Shown piece by piece: positions 23,231 through 31,700 of a stretch of DNA of 64,000 nucleotides. The DNA is from Gigaspora margarita (lineage: Eukaryota; Glomeromycota; Glomeromycetes; Diversisporales; Gigasporaceae), in assembly GCA_009809945.1 (NCBI GenBank), contig WTPW01000080.1, positions 553,356 through 617,355 of the forward strand. The letters run 5' to 3'. The notes beneath the pieces were generated by a model. That model did no database searches, had not been told where the DNA came from, and was given only the letters and a program-made list of their open reading frames with translations. The first letter of the stretch is position 1. Each line of letters starts with the position of its first letter. The position numbers and the translations under genes are program-made.

Positions 23231-24928
23231 CAGTCAACCGATATGTCACATGAAAATTTTTTACATATAAAATTTATAAAAAAAACATATAAAATTACTA
23301 TCCCTTAGATTGTAACACAGGCAAATTTGCCTGCGTATTTTAAAAATTTTAATAAAATTTTAATAAAATTTTAAATATTGATTTTAGCTATACCTTTTCT
23401 AAGTAAAAAATATTCTTTGAGTTTTGTTTTAGTAACTTTGTTATAAAATTTTTTAAAATTATTAAAAAACTTTAGTATAATCAAAGTTTAAAGTTCTTGT
23501 ATTAGCATTTTTACTATTAAAATTTTTCTTTAAATTTTCTTAAATTTTATATGTTCCTGTCTATAAAAAAAAACTTTTACTTCTAATACAAGTCTTGATT
23601 TTTACAAATAAATCATTAAAGTTGCAATAATAAAAGTTATCATCCTTTATATAAATTACAATATTGTCTTAAGAACTATAGCTTTAAAACTAAAACTAAA
23701 TAAGATTACAAAGAAATTGTGATAAAATTTTTTAAAAAATTTTTTTCTTAAAGATATCTATTTTTAGCTTATATATAACTTAAAATTTTTTTCTTACAAT
23801 ATAAAACTAATTTTGCAAAAAAAGTAATCCTTATTTTTAAATATAATTGTACAAAGTTTTATTTAATTATCTTGAGATTTAAAAAAAGTAAATAAGAGCA
23901 AAAAAAGTGCAAAAACGCAGGCAAATTTGTCTGTGTCCTACTACAATATAAGGGATAAGCTTTGATTTCATGATGTTTCTTCCCCTACATATTAACTTAA
24001 AATTAAATTTTTCGAGTATATAGAACAAGGGGAGAAGAAAAAATTGAGCTTAAAAATCGGATTAAAATTTTGCCAATTTTGCACAAAACGAAAATGTAAC
24101 TTCGCCAAAAACAAATATTTACGATTTTAAGATGAGAAGCATATGTAAAAACATGCTCTGAACAACTTTACTTAGGCGACGGAAGTAGGTTACCTTGTAA
24201 GAAAAGTGGGTTATCTATGTACTAAAGTTAAAATTTATCGTTTTTCTTGATTGAACTTTTTTTTCTTCTTAGGTAACCTACTTTGGGCTCTTAAGCAAAG
24301 TTGTTCGGCATGTAATTTTACATCACATATTAGACTGATTCGCGTTTTCGGACCTTTTACTAGTTCAAAATGGGTTTAAAGTTCGAAAAAAATTTTTTTT
24401 TTAAAAAAAAATTTTTTCGAACTTTAAACCCATTTTGAACTAGTAAAAGGTCCGAAAACGCGAATCAGTCTAATATGTGATGTAAAATTACATGCCGAAC
24501 AACTTTGCTTAAGAGCCCAAAGTAGGTTACCTAAGAAGAAAAAAAAGTTCAATCAAGAAAAACGATAAATTTTAACTTTAGTACATAGATAACCCACTTT
24601 TCTTACAAGGTAACCTACTTCCGTCGCCTAAGTAAAGTTGTTCAGAGCATGTTTTTACATATGCTTCTCATCTTAAAATCGTAAATATTTGTTTTTGGCG
24701 AAGTTACATTTTCGTTTTGTGCAAAATTGGCAAAATTTTAATCCGATTTTTAAGCTCAATTTTTTCTTCTCCCCTTGTTCTATATACTCGAAAAATTTAA
24801 TTTTAAGTTAATATGTAGGGGAAGAAACATCATGAAATCAAAGCTTATAGTAATTTTATATGTTTTTTTTATAAATTTATATATAACAAAAAACTCAATC
24901 ATAAATAGTGTGACAAATCGGTTGACTG
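23231..24928. mobile_element. Large near-perfect palindromic element, family C copy 2, 4-bp target duplication
   Basis: Ends CAGTCAACCGATATGTCAC and its reverse, flanked by CTAT (23227-23230 and 24929-24932). From about 23956 to the centre near 24402 the left arm is an almost exact reverse complement of the right arm (about 445 bp per arm); the outer 70 bp of arm are more diverged. A 655-bp element (23301-23955) has inserted in the left arm only. The frame at 24775-25008 is incidental. Confidence 0.8.
23301..23955. mobile_element. TA-flanked MITE nested in the palindrome
   Basis: Ends TCCCTTAGATTGTA and (reverse) TCCCTTATATTGTA, with an internal inverted word CAGGCAAATTTGCCTGCGT. The empty site is preserved in the opposite palindrome arm (AAAATTACTATAAGCTTTG) and confirms a TA target duplication. 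AT-rich interior, no frame. Confidence 0.8.
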
Positions 24929-25079
24929 CTATTGTTTTAATACAAACTAATTCAACATATTATGGTTGCAGCATAGCGAGTAAGTTTATGACAGAATTTT
25001 TACAGTAACTTAATGATCATACTAACTCAACCATTGTATACCATATTAGTATAGAACATTTTTACAGTAACTTATGATA

Positions 25080-25670
25080 CAGTGCAAGATATCTATACTC
25101 AATAGTTATACAAAATGTTTCAATTTTCCAAATGGCTATACTTTTTATTTAAGGAGTTTTTAAAAAATCTGACTAGTAACTTTATAGAGCTATATCAGCT
25201 TTACAGATATACCAAATATCTTTTCAAAATCTCAACATTGTAAAAAGTGTTAGCAATTTGAAAATTGAAGTTTTATATATAAATTTATAAATTTACATAT
25301 AAAATTTCAATTTTCAAATTGCTAAAACTTTGAAATTTTAGGTTGCAGATAAATTAGTCTGAGTCTCATACTTGTTTAATAATTTGTACATGGAGTATTT
25401 TGTATTAATATAAAGTATACCCAAAGCTGCCCCTGGAGGCACTTTTACAAGTTAATAAAGATTGAGACAAAACCTCACAACACAAAAAAAAAAAAAAAAA
25501 AAAAAAAAAAACTTTTGAGATTTTGAAAAAATATTTGGCATATATGTAGAGCTGATATAGCTCTATAAAGTTACTGGTCAGATTTTTTAAAAACTTCTTA
25601 GATAAAAAGTTATAACCATTTGGAAAATTGAAACATCTTGTGTAACTGTTGAGTATAGATGACTTGCACC
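25080..25670. repeat. Inverted repeat (fold-back), ~170-bp arms
   Basis: Left arm 25080-25250 (GTGCAAGATATCTATACTCA, ATATCAGCT, AAATCTGAC) pairs with right arm about 25505-25670 in reverse. The loop holds a 30-bp poly(A) run and a second small inverted repeat (25255-25335). Probably another non-autonomous element inserted in the satellite. Confidence 0.6.
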
Positions 25671-26340
25671 ATAGGAATTACGATAATTCTGATATAAACT
25701 AACTCAAACCTTAACAACGTACTATATCACTGGAATAATAAAGATTTGTAACATTACTTTTTACAGTAACACATGATAGAAATCACAATAATTCCAATGC
25801 AAACTAATTTAACTTTAATATCATGCCGAGTCATTGGAATAGTGAGTTTTATAGCAAAATTTTTTTTAAGTAATTCATTATATAAATCAATACAAACTAA
25901 CTCAACCTCTACCAATGCTTGTACTGCATTAGCAAGTAATTCTGTGACAGAATTGGTAAAAATTATGATAATTCTAATGCAAACTACCTCAATCACATAT
26001 TATGGTACCTCAATTGTTGGTATAATAGAATTTTTTATAGTAACTCATTAATATAATTAAAAAACATTATAATAAAAATGGGTAGCACAAAGGTGCCACT
26101 TAACATACTAGTTCTAAATAAAGTCCCAGAGCAAAGTGATGGGTCACATATTAGATAGAATTTTAATTAATTTCAGAATTTCTACGAAGCCAACACATTC
26201 CATTCCATAGAACCAATCTTGACCGTAACATGATGTAAACTAATAATTACTAATATATTATATCTTTACATGAGGGAATAACAATTTAGCATAAACATTT
26301 CTAACACCCTTTAAACAACTCAAGCGCCTATAATTTTTGT

Positions 26341-28138
26341 TTATACACATTCTAATAATTAGATTTATATTATTTGTTAGTTTGATTTATCGATTATTAT
26401 AAAGTTTCAATTTATAAATTAATTTTATACTTGCCCACTAATAATTTAATTATATAATGATTAAAGATTTTTTTAATTATCGGTAATTATAAGGTTTTAA
26501 TTTATAATTTAATTTTATACATACCACCTAAAATTTAATTTAAATACATATAATTAATTAGTGAAGTTGTATACTTATGGATTAGGATGAAAGCTTTAAT
26601 TGATGATTAAAATAAACTCACATTCTAATAATTTGATTTATAGAATAATTTAGTTTAAGTATAATTAATTAAAAACTTTATATAATTACAATAAAGGCTT
26701 AAATTTATAAATTTTATATTTACCGGCTAATATAATGATTTAATTTTGTATAATTAATTTAAAAAAGGTTTATTTAATAAAGTTTCAATTTATAAAATAA
26801 TTTTATACTTACCGCCTAATATAGTTGTTCAATTTATATATAATTAGTAAGAGAAATTTTATTTAATTGTAGAATATTGTAACTTTATAATTTATAAATT
26901 TATATTTACAGCCTGGCAGGTCTACTTGTATATAATTAATTAGAAAAGTTTTGTATATAGTTTTTTGATTTAAAGATTAATTAAATTCTCACCCTCTATA
27001 ATTTGATTTTTAAAATTAATTAGAGAAATTTCAATTGTAGATTATTAAAATTTTAATTTATACTTACTAACTAATAATTTAATTTACATATAATTGATTA
27101 GAGTTTTATTTATTAACAAATTAATTAGTAAAGTTTTATTTAATTACATAATAAACTTTTGATCTATAAATTAAATTTATACTTACCGCCTAATATAGTG
27201 ATTTAATTTATAAAAAGTTTTGAGAAGTTTCATTTAATTATAGATTATTGTAATGTTCTTCATAATAAATTATACTTACACTCTAATCATTTTATTTGTA
27301 TATAATTAATTAAAGAAATTTTATTTAAGTATATGTTTCTATAAAGTTTTTAATCTATAAACTTATTTATACTTACTCTCTAGTAATTTTTACGTATATT
27401 TTTAATTATAGAAATTTTAATTATATATTAACATAATTTTTGAATCATACTTACTGCCTATTAATTTAATGGATTAGAAAGTTTTTATTTAAATATGTAT
27501 GATTATAAAGTTTTAATTTATAAATTTATAAATTAATTTTGTACTTACGCGCTAATAATTTATTTATGAATAATTAATTGGAAAAGTTTTAACTATAGAT
27601 TGTCATAATTGTTTTAATGTATACTTACCATCTAATAAGTAAGTTAATTTATAAGTTATATAATTCATTAATTAAAAAAGTTTTAATTGTAGATTGTCGC
27701 AATTTCTTAATTTATACTTACCGTCTAATAATTTTAATTATAGATAATTAATGGGAGTTTGAATAATAGATTATCGTAATTTTTAATTTATGCTTACCAT
27801 CTAATAATTTAATAAATACAATAATTAATTATTGAAGTTTTAATTATTCATTGTCATAATGATTAATTTATACTTACTGGCTAATAAATTATTTTAAATA
27901 TAATTAATTAAAGAAATTTTAATTATAAATTTATAAATTTTTTATACTCACGACCTATTGAATTAATTTATATATAACGATCATTAATTAGAGAATTTTA
28001 ATTATATATTGTCGCAATTTTTATATACTAATTTGATACTCACCATCTAATTATTAATTTATTTGTAATTAATTAAATTTCATTTAATTATAGATTATTC
28101 TATAATTCCAATTTTTAAAATGATTTTATACTTACCAA
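26341..28138 (-). other. Micro-exons 15-35 of the cysteine-rich peptide gene
   Basis: 15 28136-28138 TTG; 16 28044-28046 ATG; 17 27952-27954 GTC; 18 27878-27880 CCA; 19 27798-27800 ATG; 20 27722-27724 ACG; 21 27629-27631 ATG; 22 27549-27551 CGC; 23 27455-27457 GCA; 24 27377-27379 AGA; 25 27280-27282 AGT; 26 27187-27189 GCG; 27 27068-27070 TTA; 28 26993-26995 AGG; 29 26910-26912 GCT; 30 26813-26815 GCG; 31 26724-26726 CCG; 32 26622-26624 AAT; 33 26525-26527 GTG; 34 26435-26437 TGG (GC donor); 35 from 26351 to the TAA at 26343-26341. Introns here are 71-116 nt except the first (279 nt, with a MITE). Encoded residues run L, D, G, P, N, D, D, A, R, K, K, C, V, K, G, C, A, E, C, V, ECV, stop. Confidence 0.7.
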
Positions 28139-30504
28139 CTAATAATTAATTTTATATATATTAATTAGAGAAATTTTATTTAATTAAAAATTATTATAAT
28201 TTTATAAGCAATAATCTATTTGTCATTGGAGGTGTCAGTACCCAGATTTCATCTGGAGCCGTATTTAAAGTTTCTAAGGTCATAGTATATAGTAAGGTTA
28301 TTTAGCTTAAACACATAAGTTAGTTTTATAAGGAAGTATTTGAATCGCAATTGGATTTATTTGGGACTGTAACCGCCGGTGACAAATAGATTTGTCCATT
28401 ATTTAATTTATACTTACGTGCGAAATCTAATAATTTTAATTATTAATAGTTAATTAAAGATTATTATAAGTTTTCAATTATGTGATATTTATATAATTTA
28501 TATAGAAAGTTTTTTTTTTATAAATTGTAAATTTCGATTGCAATATACTTACTCGCTAATAAATTAATATATAATTGATTAAGAAGTTTTATTAATTATA
28601 TATTACTGTAAAGCATTTATTCATAATGAATTTTATACTCACCTAAAATTTATATATAATTAATTGGAAGAGTTTTATTTGATAATAGATAGTAGTATTT
28701 TCAATTTATACTTACAACCTAATAATTTATATATTATTAATTGGTGCAGCTCAAACATATTATATATAGATTATTTTAAAGTTTTCAATTTATAAATAAA
28801 TTTATACTTACAATCTAACAATTTAATTTAAATTGCATATAATTGTGTGATTTATTTATATGTTGTTGCAAAATTCCAATTTTGCATACTTACCTTCTAA
28901 TAATTTAGTTTATATATTGATTAGAAAAGTTTTGATTAAGTATTGATTATTATAATGCACACTCATTATAATGATGTTATTGGTAAGGAAACGAACAAAG
29001 TTTAATATTTTGATGATAATATAATTCAAAGTTCTTATATTATTTTTAAATATTCACCATAATGAATGTTTATTATAACTATAATAAGAATTGTATTTTC
29101 ATACTCACTGACTAATAATTTATATAGAATTATTTATTATTATAAAATATCACAAAATCATAATTTAAACATGATTTTATACTAACCACCTAAAAATTTA
29201 AATAATTAAAGTAGTTTTTTTTAATGATAGATTTATTTAAAAGTTTCAATTTATAAATTAATTTTATACTTACAAACTAATTATATACAGTATTTAAGTT
29301 TTATTTAATTATAAATTATTAATTTTCTTTAAATTATAAATTAATTTTATACTTACGAACTAATAATTAATTTATATTGTAATCAATTAAAAAAATTTTG
29401 TCTAATTATATATTATTATAAAATACCAATTTGTATACTCACAACCTGATAATTTATTTACATATAGTTAATTAGAGGGATTTAATTTAATAAAGCTTTC
29501 TATTTATAAATAGATTCATACTTACAATCTAATGATTTTATTTTTAATTAATTGAATGAATAAGTTAATTGGTTAAGCTTAAATTTATAAATTAATTTTA
29601 TACTTATTTTCTATAACAGATAAATTAAATTCATATTTACCGCCTAATAATTTAATTTAATTTATATATAATTAGAGAAATTTAATCATATATTGTTATA
29701 AAGTATTACAGCTGATTTGAAAATTAGTGGGACACGTGATGAATTTTGTGATGATCACTCGATAATGATTTTTCGGTAATAACAGTATAGCGATAATATA
29801 ATTTTCGGCCGATGTATTATCGCGGTATGTTTTGTATCGGCCGAAAATTATATTATCGAAAACTATACTTTTATTACCGAAAAATAGTTATCGAAATTTA
29901 CTGATGATCATCACAAAATTCATCACGTGACCCACTAATTTTCAAATCAGCTGTAAGCTATAAATTAATTTTTACTCACTTTCAATCCCGCCTAATAATT
30001 TAATTTATATATAATTAATTTGAGATTTTAATAATATAATAATATGAGGTTTTCAAATTATAAATTAAGTTTAACTTACATTTGTCTCCTTGTCTTACTT
30101 CTAGAGATATTTTAATTAATTATGAATAATTATAAAATTTCGATATACTTTTTATATGTCACGGGTGGTTACAGTAACTAGTCGATCAAATTACACAATT
30201 TCAAAAATTTCGAATTACACTATCTTAATTTATGTCTATAAAGCACTGTTTTAACGAAAAAGAATCCTGTAGAAAATTTTTTTAAATACTATGACTTATT
30301 CTAATCATAAGTCGTAATTCAGTTACAGTAACCACCGGTTAACATCATATTTTTTATAATTATAAAATTTAATTCATAAAAAATATTAAGGAACATACGT
30401 AGACGTTTATTCAGATGTTCAGTAGGCGCAGTAACGGCAGAGTTGATAATAATTGTAATAAGAACTAAAACAATGAAAAAGATTGAACAAAATTTTGACA
30501 TCAT
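26341..30504 (-). CDS. Micro-exon gene: secreted cysteine-rich peptide from ~36 exons, 31 of them 3 nt
   Basis: Exon 0 (30504-30399, 106 nt) encodes a signal peptide (MMSK start, hydrophobic core FFIVLVLITIII, probable cut after AVTA) and PTEHLNKRL, ending in phase 1 at a GTATGT donor. Downstream exons are 21, 12, 31 x 3, 9 and a last exon ending in TAA (26343-26341), all phase 1, joined by GT-AG introns (one GC-AG) of about 71-126 nt unless a MITE is inside. The spliced frame is 83 codons. Cysteines fall at 43, 49, 52, 56, 72, 76, 79 and 82, and a Lys-Arg pair at 33-34 looks like a Kex2 site. Only this phase is open: of the other two, one meets TAA in exon 1 and the other TGA in exon 2. Family not recognised; a symbiotic effector or signalling peptide is a guess. 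The upstream in-frame Met at 30600 is less likely than 30504, where the signal peptide and an A at -3 fit. Confidence 0.75.
28214..28391. mobile_element. MITE, family D copy 2, inside an intron
   Basis: Ends AATCTATTTGTCATTGGAGG and (reverse) AATCTATTTGTCACCGGCGG. 178 bp inside intron 15 of the micro-exon gene. Removing it leaves an intron of about 100 nt, the normal unit size. Confidence 0.75.
28418..30100 (-). other. Micro-exons 1-14 of the cysteine-rich peptide gene
   Basis: Plus-strand coordinates, with the minus-strand sequence of each triplet. Exon 1 30080-30100 (21 nt); 2 29980-29991 (12 nt); 3 29641-29643 GCG; 4 29526-29528 ATT; 5 29443-29445 GTT; 6 29357-29359 TTC; 7 29274-29276 TTT; 8 29187-29189 GTG; 9 29109-29111 TCA; 10 28894-28896 AAG; 11 28812-28814 ATT; 12 28716-28718 GTT; 13 28553-28555 CGA; 14 28418-28426 (9 nt). 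Each is bounded by AG and a GT donor. Intron sizes are 298, 88, 336, 112, 80, 83, 80, 84, 75, 212, 79, 93, 160 and 126 nt; the first and third contain MITEs. Encoded residues run QVRQGDK, CGIE, S, D, C, F, L, C, V, K, D, C, S, NFA. Confidence 0.7.
29706..29956. mobile_element. MITE, family A copy 2, inside an intron
   Basis: Long inverted ends TTACAGCTGATTTGAAAATT, continuing as AGTGGG(A/T)CACGTGATGAATT on both sides. About 251 bp inside intron 3. Same family as 7046-7255. Confidence 0.8.
30156..30345. mobile_element. MITE, family D copy 3, inside an intron
   Basis: Ends ATGTCACGGGTGGTTACAGT and (reverse) ATGTTAACCGGTGGTTACTG. About 190 bp inside intron 1 of the micro-exon gene; without it the intron is about 108 nt. 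Confidence 0.75.
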
Positions 30505-30600
30505 TTTTGAATATTGTTTATTTTCAAATAAAGAGATGTTAAATGGAACGTAAAATAGTGAAAGTAAATTTAAAAGAAAGAAGAGTGAAAATATCGCCAA

Positions 30601-30608
30601 TTTATATA
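30601..30608 (-). promoter_or_regulatory. Probable TATA box of the micro-exon gene
   Basis: TATATAAA on the minus strand, about 100 bp before the ATG at 30504, followed about 25-30 bp downstream by a pyrimidine-rich CACTCTTCTTTCTTTTA that could hold the start site. Inference from position and motif only. Confidence 0.4.
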
Positions 30609-30646
30609 ATTCCCTAGATACATAATCAAATGCGTGTGTCCGTTTA

Positions 30647-30784
30647 GTTGGAGTAGCAACCTGATACGTACGTACGTACCTCGGATATTTGAAGCAGCTA
30701 AAAATTATAACTTAATGCATGAAGATCTAACTTCAGGGGCTTAACTTTAGCCAGGTGCTACTTCAAATATCTGAAGTAGCTACT
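30647..30784. repeat. Imperfect inverted repeat, MITE-like
   Basis: GGAGTAGC and GGATATTTGAAGCAGC on the left are answered by GCTACTTCAAATATCTGAAG and GCTACTCC on the right. Contains an ACGT tetranucleotide run (30666-30678). About 140 bp upstream of the micro-exon gene. Confidence 0.5.
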
Positions 30785-30950
30785 CCAGATAGCCAGTTTC
30801 TCTAGATGAAACATGTTAGTGTACCATTATAATGCATTAACTCTATTAACAGCGAACTCTTAACACAATATGTGAATTTTCTAAATGAAACCCGATTAGT
30901 CATACAAAATATAACGATAAGGCGTATATCTAATAATTGTTTTTCTTTTT

Positions 30951-31082
30951 GGGAAATAATTTGTGAACATCGGTTTCGTGTAAAATTGCTGCGCCTTCAA
31001 AATTCGAAATTTTTTTGCATGTCATTGGCCAAAAAAAAATTGATGTACGTGAAGTTACATGAAACCGATGTAAATCATTCCC
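30951..31082. mobile_element. Short MITE, ~30-bp inverted ends
   Basis: GGGAAATAATTTGTGAACAT and CGGTTTCGTGTAA on the left match the reverse of the right end (GGGAATGATTTACATCGGTT). About 132 bp; it explains the spurious 84-codon frame over it. Confidence 0.65.
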
Positions 31083-31280
31083 CTTTTTTTATTTTTATAT
31101 TTTTATTTTTTTTTTTATGCCATTAGCTGCATATGGGGTTCGCAATGCGTTTTAGATTGCAAACTTAAAATTTATGGCAATCTATGTAAGATTAATTTCA
31201 AGTCGTAATCAATGCAAATTATACTTATCGATATTTAATTGTATCATTAAATTCATTAATTAATTGATTTCTCCCATAGG

Positions 31281-31692
31281 TATAGAAGAGTCCGGTCCGG
31301 TCCGACAGTTAAATTTAATTTACCCGATGGTCACTTACTTGACAGGCCATTTAACTAACATCACGCAAGGTGATAATTTATCAATAATATATACACGCAT
31401 CTAATAAAAAAGCTACCCTATGTTGATGCCGATAAATGGCCTGTCGGTGAAGTGACTATCGGGAAAATAAACAATATCACGGTCCGACTCGACTCAAATT
31501 ATTCACATTTTTAATTATATATACAATCAGACCCTTTAACCCTCTAAATGCACAATGTTTTTAGAAGGGCCTGACTGTACTTATTATTTATCTGAATACG
31601 GACGTGTAGGTGTGAGTTGAAGTGAAATCTGACTCAGACCGAACTTTAATAAAGACTCAACTTCTATAGTCGGGAGGGCTTTTCACACCTTA
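31281..31692. mobile_element. hAT-like non-autonomous element with 8-bp target duplication
   Basis: Flanked by CCCATAGG at 31273-31280 and 31693-31700. The ends TATAGAAGAGTCCGG and (reverse) TAAGGTGTGAAAAGCCCTCC are related but imperfect. It contains GTCCGACTCGACTC-type GC-rich words and a nested MITE at 31319-31467. Confidence 0.65.
31319..31467. mobile_element. MITE nested in the hAT-like element
   Basis: TTTACCCGATGGTCACTTAC and GACAGGCCATTTA on the left pair with TAAATGGCCTGTC and GTGACTATCGGGAAAA on the right. About 149 bp. The ends resemble the element at 53843-54053. Confidence 0.6.
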
Positions 31693-31700
31693 CCCATAGG

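Larger units (their letters stand above)
19620..26065 (+). repeat. Degenerate ~105-bp satellite with acceptor-triplet-donor signals, interrupted by insertions
   Basis: A repeated unit can be followed through 19620-20093, 22541-23230, 24929-25079 and 25671-26065. Common words are GAATAGCAAGTAAGTTCTGT, CAGAATTTTTACAGTAAC, AATCATAATAATTCTAATGC and AAACTAACTCAACC. The unit boundary repeatedly reads ...ATAG, a triplet, then GTAAGT: TAA at 19716, CAA at 19843, TTA at 19950, CAA at 20001, CAG at 22864, CGA at 24977 and CAA at 25933. CTAAC lies upstream of the acceptor, as in an intron. Triplets are mostly point variants of CAA and many units have lost the donor, so no peptide can be read. Either an eroded relative of the neighbouring micro-exon array or an intron-derived satellite. 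Confidence 0.6.
26352..30079 (-). repeat. Tandem intron satellite: ~40 diverged ~85-bp units, each a complete short intron
   Basis: On the minus strand the unit reads donor GTAAGTATAAAATT, an A/T-rich middle with AATAATCTATAATTAAAT, a branch-like TCTAATTAATTATATAT about 25 nt before the end, then acceptor AAATTATTAG. The next unit starts three bases later. Donor, branch and acceptor are the best conserved parts, while the three bases between acceptor and donor are the least conserved. Deviant units: 29601-29610 (donor changed to ATAAGT), 28642/28643 (acceptor abuts donor with no bases between), and 28897-29108 (one unit eroded). Confidence 0.8.

Noticed and set aside
24775..25008. 77-codon plus frame
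   Set aside because: Lies across the end of the palindrome and the satellite.
29050..29078. Possible 21-nt exon in the 212-nt intron
   Set aside because: The upstream intron would be only 30 nt.
29608..29610. Extra triplet exon AAA in the micro-exon array
   Set aside because: Its donor reads ATAAGT and the preceding intron would be 30 nt; including it would still keep frame, so RNA could overturn this.
26341..29643. Reading the triplets in phase 0 (each triplet as one codon)
   Set aside because: This phase is also open through the triplets, but it stops at TAA in exon 1, does not match the donor phase of the signal-peptide exon and yields no cysteine pattern.
26352..30079. CRISPR-like or plain AT satellite
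   Set aside because: The units have splice signals with fixed triplet spacing and no spacer-repeat structure.
30319..30600. Simple 93-residue protein from the long frame
   Set aside because: The start at 30504 gives a typical signal peptide, and a strong GTATGT donor lies before the AT-rich, MITE-containing tail of this frame.
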